Shown: piece by piece, positions 20,130 through 32,241 of the stretch
Position numbering within the stretch: the first letter of the stretch is position 1
Layout of the letters: every line of letters begins with the position of its first letter
Assembly: GCF_000715075.1 (NCBI RefSeq)
Contig: NC_134096.1
Span: 68,639,026-68,703,025 of the forward strand
DNA length: 64,000 bases
From: Nicotiana tabacum
Lineage: Eukaryota > Streptophyta > Magnoliopsida > Solanales > Solanaceae
Direction: 5' to 3'
Translations under genes and position numbers: made by a program
The notes under the pieces: generated by a model
Database searches by the model: none
Told to the model about the DNA's origin: nothing
What the model saw: only the letters and a program-made list of their open reading frames with translations

Positions 20130-21022
20130 GGGCCAAACGCCTTGGCAGTATATTGAGATGCATCTTTGGTTCGTGCCGGTCGACCCTCAGCAGTGTACAC
20201 ACCACTCTGGATTAGGTCGTACAACCTCAGCATAATCGTGCGTGATACCGCTAGCAGTCTAGATATTCATGAGATTCCCCTTCTATTGAGACCTGGTATT
20301 TATGTGGCGTTCCTTACCCGTTTAAGACTACCTTTGATATTTCTGATCTGTTGAGATAACATATGACATTCGAGAGGTTTATATTGTCAAAAGAAATGTT
20401 GGAGGATTATGCTAGTTTCTGTTTTACCTCATTATTATTGTTGTGCTTCATATCTGTTTATGATTTATCATACTGCTTTATTGGACCACTAGTAAGTGTC
20501 GATGTCGACCCCTCGTCACTAGTTCTTCGGGATAAGTCTAGATACTTACTGGCTATGCGTTGATTTACATACTCATGTTATACTTCTGCACTAAATGTGT
20601 AGGATCTGACAGGTTTATTTTGTGGTCATCTTGGCGCGTAGGCGCAACTGCCGAGGAGACTTAATGGTGAGCTGCATTTCGGGCTAAGTATCGCAGCCCA
20701 CAGAGTCTTCATCATATTATTTACTTTATCCTATCTAACTTACATTCCGGACAAATTTTGTATTATTATTGCACTTGTGACGCCGTGTTTTGGTATATTC
20801 TAGTTGATGTTTACAGATTTGCATGTTGTTATCACCTTTTGTTTTTATGCATCACTAATTAAGTATGTACCCATGATTATAAATGCTTGAATTTCCTTAC
20901 TTAATAAAATTTATGATTTCGAACATAATAAATTGAATAATTAACGTGATAGTTCACTGTTGGCTTGCCTAGCGGCGACGTTGGGCGCCATCACAGCCTA
21001 TAGCGGGTTTTGGGTCGTGACA
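20130..21022 (+). repeat. Truncated LTR end of a further element
   Basis: The last ~890 bp of a plus-oriented LTR, ending GGGTTTTGGGTCGTGACA. It carries the U5 hairpin (20967-20986; arms GCCTAGC and GTTGGGC) and the GGGCGCCATCACA phrase typical of this superfamily. Its left part is cut by element B, so B probably inserted into it or was joined there. No gene is visible. Confidence 0.75.
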
Positions 21023-21418
21023 TCTTATATAAAAAATATATAGCTTCTTGCTTTTCCAGGCGGCCTTCTAAACAATGAGCATTTTATTTCAAAGCCAAAA
21101 TTTTCCAGGCGCCCTCCTAAACAATGGGTATTTTATTTCAAGTTCAATTTTACAAGAGCCCACCTTCTAATACGGGTAATTTAGATTCCAAATGCTTCGT
21201 TATCGCTTCAGATTGGTACATAACCTGGATTTTCTTTTCACATTCAAGTGCTCCGATCACTTCGGACTGATACTCAGCTCGAATGTCCTCCAAAATCCAA
21301 AGTGCTCCGATCACTTTGGATTGGCATCATGCCGGGATCCCTTTCGAACTAGAATTCCAACCTAGGACCCCATTACGTTCAAAAATCACATATCAATCTT
21401 TGCCAGTTCAAATAGAAG
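21023..21418 (+). other. Old repeat remnant left of a solo LTR
   Basis: Low-coding sequence with two ~56 bp direct repeats (CCTAAACAATGGGTATTTTA and CTAAACAATGAGCATTTTAT phrases) and two copies of AGTGCTCCGATCACTT (near 21247 and 21301). With 23638-24333 it looks like the interior of an older LTR element split by the solo LTR. I see no gene. Confidence 0.4.
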
Positions 21419-21423
21419 CATAG

Positions 21424-23632
21424 TGTAAGGCCTCGTAAAAGTTCACCTAGAATTTAAGTTTTTATGGTGTCAAGGAAAGCTAATGTGCCACAAACCAGAT
21501 TTTTGGATTGTGCAATGCATCGCGGAGTTGGTAGAAGAATATTTAGAAAACGACAATTCTGTGGTCCATTATGCTATAGCAGATCTGTTCCGCTGACCAT
21601 GGAATCACCACGGAATGAATCAGAAGCAACTCAAATTTGGAAAGCATTTTGTGGCCATTCTGCTGGCCACATAACCATTATGATGCCGCAAAATTGTATC
21701 GCGGAATTGACCAGACCTAACCCAGAATTTGAAAATCATTTTGTGGCCATTATGTTGGCAGCATAACCATTCTACTACCGCAAAATGGCATCGCGGAATT
21801 GACATACCATTTTGTGACCATTCTGCTGGCCACATATCTGTTCTGCTAAGATAGAATTACCATCGGGGGGTTATTTTTGGAAATTATCTTATCAGACCCT
21901 ATTTTGATATAAGGCCTTAGGGGATTATTTTATAAGATATAACTTGATGTTTTACAGTGAGGGTATCAATTAGAGAGAGAGAGAGAAGCTCTATCAAATT
22001 ATACTCTCCAAATCTTGCACAAACCTTGGGAATTCAAGAGGGAAACTCGCAAAGACCTTCTACTTACAAGGTAAGACTTCATCCCTAGATTTTATGCAAA
22101 GTTTAATAATGGGTTTAAGTAGGATGTTATCATGGTTTAGGGATTGTGGGATGGCGACTGGAATCCATAATCCGTCAATCTCGAATTTGGGAGCATGTAC
22201 AGGCTAGGAAATGTGATTTTGGTGGGTTTGAAGCAAATGATTGGGCATGCATGTGACTAATGATGATTGATGGGTGTTGTAAAGATATTGTATATTGGTT
22301 GGCTGCTTGAAAATTAATGGTGAGAGTAGAGAAATTTCTATTATGGGACCTTGTAATCGATTTACCATATTAGGTGTTTGATGAAATGTTAGAATGGGCT
22401 AAATCTAAGAACACCTTCCTAACTATGGTTAAATTTGGTTATGTTTCTATAGATTGAGGTTGCTAGGAGTATTGGGACGTTGTAGTAATCTAAGGAAAGC
22501 TCAAGAAAGATATGTTGGCTAAACTTCTCTCTTATAATCGAATTCCATGATGTTCCCGTAAGCTTCAAGTATGGTTGGCCCAGGTTCCTAATTTCCATGT
22601 TCCGAGTTGTTCCTAATAAAGTCTATTTTTCTGAGTAAGCACTGTGTTGAAAGATGTATATACTCAAAACATGTTCCAATTGCTCTTATCTCATCATGAT
22701 CTCTTTCGGGAATGTGTTCAACTATGGTTAAAATTAAAATGTTATAACTTCAATTCATGTTTCGAATAGAAGTTCATTATGCTTAACTTGGAAAGAAAAC
22801 CCAATGTGCTTAAAACTCATATATCTCATATGCATATCAAGTTTATAATTCCAAATGTCCTTATTGTTGATAAACTATGACTATGTTTGGAAGTGAAAGA
22901 AGTGAGAGTGAGATATAAAATGTTGCCATGGTTGTTGTAACTAGTGCATATGATTTGAATCTATGTTTCAATCATAAATCACCATGATCTCCTTTGTAAG
23001 AGTTTACAATGTGTTTTTAGTCCTTATTTACCCATGAGTTGAAACTGTGCATTGGCGTTTTTTGAGAAGTATTTCAAAAAGAAATGGTGTATTACTCGTT
23101 TATGATTTTTAACTTGTGTTGCTATTGCAAGTCATTTTGTTCTGTATCTTGGAAAGAAAACTATTGTGTTTAAATCCTTCATTACTATTGAACTTAAGGT
23201 TATGATTTCTGGAATATTCCATATGTTGATGTTTATGATAATGATCCTTGAAAGTCAACAAATGAAAGTGTGGAATATAAAATACGGTCGTCGTGCCATG
23301 GAAGAATACCTCTATGGATGGCCAAGAGAGCCCATGGAATAATAATGTCGTGGGTGGTGTTCAATGTTGGATAATGAAATAGAAGTGTTGGTATTTTTCA
23401 AATATGTTTTCCCACATAACTATGAACTTATAACATTTTGAAAATTGTAAATAGATCTCTTTTGAGTAATGAAAAAAGAATGTGGAACACTTTACTCCTC
23501 TCATGTCTATCCCTTATTACTGATTCTTATATCGTTCATGGGTAAGGTTGGGTAGAAGGCATCAAGTAGGCTTGCTTGACTAGGGTATTTCGGTTGAGCA
23601 TCGGTCGTGCTCCCCGAGGTTGGGGTGTGACA
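21424..23632 (+). repeat. Solo LTR (2209 bp) with 5 bp target-site duplication
   Basis: It starts TGTAAGGCCTCG and ends GGTTGGGGTGTGACA, and is flanked on both sides by CATAG (21419-21423 and 23633-23637). The perfect duplication and TG...CA ends show a true insertion reduced to one LTR by LTR-LTR recombination. The family differs from the TGTAACGACC group. The interior holds no gene; short frames near 21464-21835 arise from the repeat at 21640-21845. Confidence 0.92.
21640..21845 (+). repeat. Three tandem ~90 bp repeats in the solo LTR
   Basis: Copies beginning near 21650, 21740 and 21810 share ATTTTGTGGCCATTCTGCTG, CACATAACCATT and TCGCGGAATTGAC. The phrase GTGGCCATTCTGCTGGCCAC is itself an inverted repeat with 7 bp arms. 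Confidence 0.8.
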
Positions 23633-23637
23633 CATAG

Positions 23638-24333
23638 TCCATATTTCGTCAACTTTCCTGATCGAAGACGCGACAAAACGTGAAATTATCTACTAGCAAA
23701 TAAACTGGGACAAATTTTGAGGACGGACGTCGGACATTCCAACAGCAATCGGTGATATGTCCCCAAGTATCGTTCTTATGTCCAATTGAAATGTGGTGTG
23801 TAGGTAATCCGAACCCTCATAATCATAATAAACCCAGTATAATCATAGCTTGACGCTAGGACAACTTTCAAAATCAATATCAAATCATCCCATTGCTTTC
23901 CTGAACTACAATCGGCCTGATTCATTACGTTCAAGATATATAGGAAAACTCAACACTGACTTCGGTCATACATACATCAAAATCCACCAATCAATCCGTC
24001 CAGCATCCAATAACCATGTCACAGTGTTCCACAGTCCGACACTGGGACAATTTGTGAAGCAATTTCGAAATCACACGAACCTTTTCGTCCTCGAACATTT
24101 GTCTTCCACCCCATGAGGCTACAATCCACAAGTAGCACTAAGTTGCATTCCAGAACTACACACGACCTGATTCTCATGCAATACGAGATATGTAGGCAAC
24201 TCAAAAATCAGAGTTCGGTCACAACCTTCAAAACATCCCCATTCCCACGATGTCATGTCAGGTCAAAATTGAGTATGGTGTCAATATCCTTGCCTGAACA
24301 GTCTTACGTCATCTCCAATCAAATATGGGCAGT
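23638..24333 (+). mobile_element. Probable 3' non-coding repeats of a Tat/Ogre-like LTR element
   Basis: Two diverged ~250 bp repeats (about 23850-24110 and 24110-24333) share the order CTGAACTAC / CAGAACTAC, CCTGATTC, GATATGTAGGCAACTC, TTCGGTCA. Phrases of this kind stand before the 3' LTR in many plant Tat/Ogre elements, and TGTTGACACTCAATTTTGAC, a typical LTR start of that group, follows at 24334. No pol domain is present to prove it, so this is a recognition-based call. Confidence 0.45.
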
Positions 24334-24459
24334 TGTTGACACTCAATTTTGACCCTCCGTATTTAAAAATTAAATTCTGCAGGTTTCCCTGACAAAAAAA
24401 TGATAAAATATAGTTTTTTACACATTATTTAGCTTTAATGCAGTTTATTGATAATTTTT
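24334..24459 (+). repeat. Possible start of a Tat/Ogre-like LTR
   Basis: It begins TGTTGACACTCAATTTTGAC and runs into AT-rich sequence interrupted by the element at 24460-25254. The AT-rich sequence after that element (25255-25700) may be the continuation. The far end of the LTR was not found. Confidence 0.35.
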
Positions 24460-25254
24460 AGTGTTTTAAAAGGCGTGGGCATAAGGTGAGGTATTTTACA
24501 TATGCCTCGGCGAGGTGTAAGCCTCGAGGAACGGGGCGTAAGCCCCATAGGTATTTAATTTTTAATATTTTATAAAATAATATAATGATAGTAAATATTT
24601 ATAAACAAGTAAAATTGCATAAAAATTGAAGAAAATTATATATATGTGTGCTCCATCCCCACAAAAAACTAATCAAAATAATCTAGTATACGTTACTTAC
24701 AACGTCTTTAACTTTCAAATAATTAAAAACATACAATTTCATTAAAAAAAATGATCAAACTCCACATTTTACCTTCCTAAAATTAAATAATTAATAAAAT
24801 CTTATTAGTGCGATAATTAAAATATTACTCCTTCATGAATAAATATAAATTAGTTTAAGACATCAAATTAATAAAAGTGTATAACAAGGAGGAACAAATG
24901 AACTAAGATACGACCAATAACAAGTGAAGATATAAATTCACAATACTATATCTCATTATTAGGGTTATGCTCAATCTTCATATTTTTATCGATGAATAGA
25001 AGTTTTATCATTAATTTGTTAAAGAATTTTGAAGGTCAACGATATTAATTAGGAAATTTGACACGTGATTTGCGTTAGAACTGTTAGGCGAGCCCCGAGC
25101 ATTGGGCGTTAGGCGTGTTTAGGGCGTACGGTCGGGGCTCTTGGGGTGCAAGCCTCACAGAACTAAGCCACATACATGAGCCCCACGGCATTTTACAAGT
25201 GCCCCGCCCAGGGGCGAGCCCCGGGTGAGTCCCAGAAATGCCTTTTAAAACACT
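24460..25254. mobile_element. Non-autonomous terminal-inverted-repeat DNA element (~795 bp)
   Basis: Perfect 15 bp terminal inverted repeats: AGTGTTTTAAAAGGC on the left and GCCTTTTAAAACACT on the right. The outer ~90 bp at each end are GC-rich and full of short inverted phrases (CCTCGGCGAGG, GGCGTAAGCCC, GGGGCGAGCCCC), while the core is AT-rich and non-coding. There is no transposase. Flanks GATAATTTTT and GATAATATTTT are similar but not an exact duplication, so the superfamily (hAT-like is my guess) is unproven. Confidence 0.7.
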
Positions 25255-25841
<587 letters not shown>

Positions 25842-25869
25842 TATTATTTTTTTTTATTATTATTATTTT

Positions 25870-27710
25870 CAAGTCGCCGCCCTTTAAAGGAGCGGGTGCA
25901 GTGAACTGTAATTGTGAAAAGATTGGAAGATCTGGCCAAAGAAGGTGATAGCCCTGTAGATTCATTCCCATGGTTCAATCTATAGATTAGCTATAGATCA
26001 CCTTCCAGTAGAAGGTTTTCTGCATTCAGTCAATCTACGCAGAGTGAATCGGTCCCTAAGGAACCCCCGAAATGGCTGCCATCCGATGGGTACACGAAAG
26101 TGACGAAGTTGCTTTGACTACAGAACCATGCATGTCTGTTGGAGCGAATTGGATGATCGGGCCGAGGGCTGCCCCCTCTTCCCCTCACCCTCCTTTCCCT
26201 AATATGAACCTTGAGACATCAAAGCCTTTCTCACTCGGCCTAGCCCGGTCGCCCTATGCAACTGGCACTTCAAAAGGCAAAACTCTCGGTTGTAGTTTGG
26301 AGACCTATCTTCAGTATGGGCCTTTAGTCTTTTGATTAGAGTAGGGGTCGCAAGAGAGTAGAGCGTACCGCCTTGCCATAGTCACGAGTCTATTTATAAT
26401 CGCGACTGTTGTCATAGTCAACAAGGTTGAAACTTCTAGGAAAAAACTTCGAATTGGGAGGGCGATCCTCCCGGTGAACTGACCGTACCCCAAACTGACA
26501 GAGATGAACAAGTAGAGTATACTAGGGCGCTTGAGAGAACCATGTCAAAGAAACTCGGCAAAATCACCCCGTAACTTCAGGAGAAAGGGTGCTCTCCTAT
26601 CTTTTGATTAGGAAAGAGACACATACCAGGGGATAGGCAATGTTTATTAAAAACACAGGACTCTGCTAAGTGGTAACACGATGTATAGAGTCTGACACCT
26701 GCCCGGTGCTGGAAGGTCCGAAGGAGAAGTGTTATATGCTTTGAATAGAAGCCGCGGTAAACGGCGGCAGTAACTCTAACTGTCCTAATATAGCAAAATT
26801 CCTGCACGAATAGTGTAACGACTGCCCCGCTGTCTCCGACATGGACCCGGTTAAATTCAATTCTCCGTGAAGATGCGGAGTACCAACGGCTAAACGGTAA
26901 GACCTTGTGCACCTTAACTATAGCAGGTTCGAAGTGACAACCTTAATTGAATCTGTAGGATAGGTAGGAGGTGGTGACACACAACGACCAATCCTGAAAG
27001 ACCACTCTTTCGTCTAAGGATGCCTAACCACCGCACCGATCATTCGAGGGGAGGAGGGACACTGTGAGGTGGGTAGTTTATTTTGGGCGGATGCCTCCTA
27101 AAGAGTAACAGAGGTGTGCGAAGGTAGGATCAAGCTAAGATTCTGCTCGTGAGCATAATGGTATAAGCCCGCCTGACTGTGAGACCGACAGGTCGAACAG
27201 AGACGAAAGTCGGCAATAGTGATCCAGGAGTCCCGTGAGGAAGGGCTCTCGCTGAGCGGATCAAAGGTACACCGAGGATAACAGGCTAATGACTCCCAAG
27301 AGCTCTTATCGAAGGAGTCGTTTGGCAACTTGATGTCCACTCATCACATCCTGGGGTTGAAGAAAATCCCAAGGATTCGGTTGTTCGTCGATTTAAGTGG
27401 TACGTGAGTTAGGTTTAGAACATCATGAGACAGTTTGGTTCCTATCTACCGTTAGTGTTAAAGAGAGAACTGCGAGGAGCCAACCCTAGTACGAGAGGAC
27501 TGGGTTGGGCTAACCTATGGTGTACTAGTTGTTATGCCAATAGCAGCACCAAGAAACTAAGTTTGTATGGAAGAACTGTTGTGCCGCGAGAAATACTTCT
27601 CTATACAAGTTCTCGTATGAGGTTTTTGAACAGAACTTCGATAGGCGAGAGGGGTAAGCACCGCGAGGTGTGAAGCGATCTCGTACTAAATGAAACGACT
27701 TTCACTTTCC
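25870..27710 (+). pseudogene. rrn26: Mitochondrial 26S rRNA gene fragment (nuclear copy)
   Basis: Conserved large-subunit rRNA landmarks appear in order: TCTGGCCAAAGAAGGTGATA near 25931, CCGCGGTAAACGGCGGC (as GCCGCGGTAAACGGCGGCAG near 26751), AACTCTAACTGTCCTAATAT (normally ...GGTCCTAAGGT), GAGGATAACAGGCTAATGAC near 27274, and the sarcin-ricin loop AGTACGAGAGGACTGGG at 27487-27503, where the universal GACCGGG has become GACTGGG. It ends near TTTCACTTTCC at 27710. It is about half the usual plant mitochondrial length (~3.3-3.5 kb); the 5' part is missing or patchy and at least one short gap occurs near 26800. It cannot serve a ribosome. Confidence 0.9.
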
Positions 27711-28136
27711 ATAACAAAAATTAAAGAAAGTCAACTTATTCCTAAAATTGTGGTAAGTCTCGCTACCTCTTTAGTTGACGCCCCCTACTTGCTCATTCGC
27801 AATTACTACCACAAGAAAGTCGCCCCCGTCTCTAAAGGGGCTTATGCACTCTGCGACTGAATTAGCTACCAACCTTAGTCAACAAGCTGAAAAACTTTCT
27901 CAATAACATGGAGAGCAGGGACTCTTTAACCTAACAAAATATAGATAAAAAAATGAAAAAATGGGGGGGGGGGGTCGTGGTCTATGCTGAATTTGTTTCT
28001 TAGATAGAATGAATAAAAAAGGGGTGCTTGTGTTGTGATTTTTGTAGTTGCAAGAATTATTTTTTTCGAGAAAAGGTCCGCTCCTTCAATATCATGATTG
28101 GGTCGACCAGGCCAGATCATGAGTGAATAGAAAAAA
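27711..28136 (+). other. Mitochondrial-derived spacer between rrn26 and nad1 exon 1
   Basis: No gene is recognised. It contains a run of 12 G at 27963-27974. The GC content and lack of repeats fit mitochondrial intergenic DNA. Confidence 0.6.
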
Positions 28137-28523
28137 ATGTACATAGTTGTTCCAGTTGAAATACCTGGAATAATTCTACCACTTCTACTAGGAGTAGCCT
28201 TTTTAGTGATAGATGAACATAAAGTAATGGATTTTGTGCAACGTCGAAAGGGTCCTGATATAGTGGGATCGTTTGGATTGTTACAACCTCTAGCAGATGG
28301 TTTGAAATTAATTCTAAAAGAACCTATTTCACCAAGAACTGCTAATTTCTCCCTTTTTAGAATGGCTCTAATGGCTACATTTATGTTAAGTCTTGTCGCT
28401 CGGGTCGTCGTACCTTTTGAATATGGTATGGTATTGTCAGATCCGAAAATAGAGCTACTTTATTTGTTTGCCATATCTTCACTAGGTGTTTATGGAATTA
28501 TTATAGGAGGTTGGTCTAGTAAT
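28137..28523 (+). pseudogene. nad1: nad1 exon 1 (mitochondrial NADH dehydrogenase subunit 1), nuclear copy
   Basis: 129 codons, the usual length of plant nad1 exon 1, open from ATG at 28137 to IIIGGWSSN, then a stop at 28524-28526 that belongs to the intron side. NAD1 is a membrane subunit of respiratory complex I. Recognisable segments include [20 protein letters not shown] and [19 protein letters not shown]. Substitutions against the conserved protein as I remember it: A to V (twice), A to D (twice), R to H, D to E. The CGG in [10 protein letters not shown] stays Arg where edited transcripts encode Trp, so the copy came from DNA, not edited RNA. With no targeting sequence or further exons it should not make NAD1. 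Confidence 0.9.
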
Positions 28524-28782
28524 TAGGGGGTGACAGTTCGGTCACCAATAATACTAGGACCAACAGGTTCAAAATGGGCTGCGCCGCAGGTGTTGAACGA
28601 TCTGCTCTACACAGGTGTGGGCTTACAGGTCTAGGGCACATAAACCCTTTCTTTCATTTATCAATAGGGCCCTGCCCTGATTGGTCACTTTTTCGGCCAG
28701 GATCGATAAGTGGAAGTCATAAAAAAGAAATCTTTCTCTTCACACCTCAGATCAAGAGGAAGGGTTGCTTGTCAAGCTGGCC

Positions 28783-28941
<159 letters not shown>

Positions 28942-29074
28942 AATTATAAGAAAAATGAAAAGATTCGCTTTTTTTTAGCCAACTCCTTCTTTGTCAACGC
29001 TACTAAGGACCTATAGATTTGCCTACTTTACTTATTAAAGATAATGAGAATGGGTTATTCAAACAAAAAGGAAA

Positions 29075-29129
29075 AGGCCCTACTTAGTTTATTGACAATG
29101 ACAAAGGCTTGCGAAACTAAGTAGGGCCT
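29075..29129. other. Perfect 16 bp inverted repeat (stem-loop) in the NUMT
   Basis: AGGCCCTACTTAGTTT at 29075-29090 is matched by AAACTAAGTAGGGCCT at 29114-29129, with a 23-base loop. Plant mitochondria use such stem-loops as transcript-end stabilisers; the same role in the source genome is possible but not shown. Confidence 0.85.
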
Positions 29130-29626
29130 GAGTCCCCCTGAGAATCCGCAAATCTGAGGAGCATGCCGCAACAAAAGGATGATCCCCTATGCATTTTATC
29201 TTTTCCTTAAGGAAAAAAAAATACCCCCATCATAGTGAACCTCTCCTTGTGATCGGGATGATGTAGATGCCTCCCAGCCGGGGGACAGATCGAAACTTCT
29301 AATCAAAGTTTCCTTAGGTAGCCACCGACCTACAGTATTCCTTAAACTTTTGTGCTTGGTGGAGAAGAAGCGAACAAAAGTACGCTCGTTTGCTGTCTTG
29401 TTCTCTGTCGCGAGCTGGGATCGCTCGCCAGCTAGGTCAGATTGGAGCAAGATTTTATGAGAACATATTCCCCATATTCAGGGACAAGGGGCGAATGACC
29501 TCTCGATCTACTTACTGCAGCCTAGGAAGAAAAATGTCGTCTAGGCGTTCCCTGTTGCTCCGATCTCCCCTACACCTAGGACGTTGTCTGGGCCAAGAGC
29601 CGTAGTTAGTTGTTGTTTCCATTTAG

Positions 29627-31742
29627 TTATGGGCCAACAATGATATATCAAATATATACTAAGCATGGATTTCATGAACAATACTGAAAGCTCAATATCA
29701 GGAAATAGTAAATTCTTCTTTCTGCAAGTATTAAATCCCAAGCTTAGTTTCATTATTTAACAGCTTGTGATTCAAGGCATTTTAAGCAATGTAAATCATG
29801 AATAGTTCCAAAGGTTTTCATGCGCATATTATGCCGAGGTCACACGGTCCGATCCAACATAATATTTAATCTGTGTACTGCCGAGGGTCGAACGACACGA
29901 ACCATAGATGCATCTATCTTCTACCGAGTCGTTCGGCCCACTCCACAAATAGAAAACATTTCAAGTAACACACAAATTCTCATTTATAGTCAAGTGTTCC
30001 ATTCGCAACTTTAAGTAAGTAACTTTAACCTTTTTCAATTCTCTTATCAACTTCCAATATGCCTTAAGCAATTAAATCAACAAATGGGAGCACAAATATT
30101 TCAAGTATAGCATGGTATAGGTCCTAGACTACCCGGACAATAGCATAATTAGTAGCTACGTACGGACTCTCGTCACATCGTACGTATGTAGCCCCCACAT
30201 GTAGGAGTACATTTTAGTTATAATTTGTCTATGGGGTTAATTCCCTCTTACAAGGTTAGAAAAAAGACTTACCTCGTCTCAAAGCCTACTTCCCAATTCA
30301 AGAATGTGCTCAAACCTCCACATTTGATGCCAAACGACTTGAAACTAGTCAAATATTACATAAATAAATCAATCTATGCTCAAAAGTTCATATCTCCACT
30401 ATTAGAGTGATTACCCAACCCAAATTGCAAGATTCCTAAAATTCACCCCCGTGCCCAAATGCCCGGAATCCAGAAATGTTTGAAGAAAATAATTCCATAA
30501 CCTTAGGAACATAAATATATGGTTTTCACCAAGTTTCATAATCATTTTCGTGGTAAAATCTAATTTTTATTAAACCCTAGGTTTTTCATCTAAGCCCATG
30601 ATTTCTACCAATTTTGATGTTAAAATCTACCCATAATCTATGTATTAAACTCACATTAAAGTAGGAATTACTTACCCTCCATAGCTAGGTTGAAGTCTCC
30701 CTTTTTGAAGCTCTAAAATGGCCCAAATGTGTGAAGAATGGGAGAAAAATGCCTAAGTCCCGTATTAAATGAAGTTCAGTGCCTCCAGCGATTTTTGCAC
30801 CTGCAATCATAGCGCCGCACCTGCGCCCTCGCTTTTGTGGACAAAAGTCTACTTCTGCGGAACTCCCCTGGGCCGGCTGACGTCGTTTCTGCGGACGGGT
30901 TTCCGCTTCTGTGATCCCGCTTCGGCGGAGGATGGGCCGCACTTGCGGACTCTGGGCTACCCTTCCCTGGCCGTTTCTGCTAGGCTTGGCTCGCACCTGC
31001 TGTTGGCCAAGCGCAGGTGCGATTATGACACACTTGATGCTTCAGCTATTGCTCCAAATTCTCATCTTGGTTCGAGCCTCGTCCGATTGACACTCGCGGA
31101 CCTCGGGGCCCCACCCGAACATACCAACAAGTTTGGAATCATAAAACGAACTCGCTCGAACTCTCGGAACGCCCAAAACAACATCAAAACTATGAATCGC
31201 ACCCCAAAACCAATTGAATCGAACTTAAGAACTTCAAGTTCTTCAATTTACTTCCAATGCGACGAAACGTACTTAAACTACTCGGAGTGACACCAAATTT
31301 TGCGTACAAGTCTTAAATGACATTGCGGAACTATTCCCGGTCTTAGAATTGTGTTTGGACCTCGATATCACCAAAACCCGCTCCAAACCAAATTTAAAGA
31401 ACTTCAAGATTCTTCAAGAACCAACTTTCACTATTAAGCGCCAAAACGCTCTCGGGTCATCCAAACCCCGATCTGATATACACCCAAGTCTGAAATCATC
31501 ATACGAACCTATTGGGACCGTCAAATACCTCTTCCGAGGTCGTTTACTGAAAATGTTGACCGAAGTCAAACTTGGACTTTTTAGCCAACCTTAAGGAACC
31601 AAGTGTTCCGATTTCAACCCGAACCCTTCCAAATCCCGAACCAACCATCCCCGCAAGTCATAAATTAATAAAAGCAAATATGGGAAGTCTTATTTAGGGG
31701 AACGGGTATCTAAAAAGTAAAACAACCGGTCGGGTCGTTACA
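29627..31742 (-). repeat. 3' LTR of element C, outer ~550 bp missing
   Basis: It aligns with 37551-39643 of the right LTR from TATGGGCCAACAATG onward and ends GGTCGGGTCGTTACA. It carries a CpG cassette (30785-31022), the core block (31091-31133), a first donor-like GGGTAAGTAATTCC (near 30670, minus strand) and a second GAGGTAAGT with CTAAC (30229-30280). Confidence 0.92.
30785..31022 (-). repeat. CpG-rich inverted-repeat cassette, left LTR of element C
   Basis: Phrases such as CCGCACCTGCG, CTTCTGCGGA and GCACTTGCGGA repeat every 20-40 bp; the arms are CGCA/TGCG. It begins about 720 bp from the LTR start. Confidence 0.78.
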
Positions 31743-31758
31743 TTCTCCACCTCTTAAA
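31743..31758 (-). promoter_or_regulatory. Polypurine tract of element C
   Basis: The minus strand reads TTTAAGAGGTGGAGAA, directly before TGTAACGACC. The pol frame runs through it (LFKRWRM) and stops at TAA inside the LTR. Confidence 0.85.
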
Positions 31759-31764
31759 CAAACG

Positions 31765-32230
31765 TTCATCCTCGAACGGGTTTAGATTCATACCCTGAGT
31801 GCTGAATAAGTGTTGATATTTGCTCCGCATGTCCTCCTCGGACTCCTGGGTTGCCTCCTCGACTGGTTGGCCCCTCCATTGAACCTTTATCGCAAAAATC
31901 CTCTTGGATCTCAACTGGCGATCCTTCCTATCAACAATGGCAATTGGCTCCTCTTCATAACCCAGACTTTGATCTCACTGAATCGTGCTGAAGTCTAACA
32001 CATGCGACAAGTCGGGATGATACCTCCGGAGCATCAACACATGGAAAACCGGATGAACTCCCGATAGACTAGGGGGCAGAGTAAGCTCATAAGCAACCAC
32101 CCCAACTTGCCTCAACACCTCAAATGGGCCTATAAACCTTGGGCTCAACTTGCCCTTCTTCCCGAATCTCATAATCCCCTTCATCGGAGAGACTTTCAAG
32201 AGAACCTTCTCGCCTACCATAAACGATAAA
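31765..32230 (-). pseudogene. Integrase C-terminus and chromodomain of element C
   Basis: Integrase C-terminus: [35 protein letters not shown] and [15 protein letters not shown]. The chromodomain follows as IAIVDRKDRQLRSKRIF and KVQWRGQPVEEATQESEEDM; the Trp of EEATWE has become Gln. The frame ends FEDERLFKRWRM. Confidence 0.85.
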
Positions 32231-32241
32231 TCACGCGCCTT

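Noticed and set aside
26577..26912. 111-codon minus-strand frame and other frames in 26072-27673
   Set aside because: All lie within the rrn26 pseudogene and have no protein similarity that I recognise.
25870..27710. Chloroplast 23S rRNA or a bacterial rRNA contaminant
   Set aside because: The 3' end is followed by mitochondrial nad1 rather than 4.5S rRNA, and the sequence continues into LTRs on both sides, so it is a nuclear mitochondrial copy.
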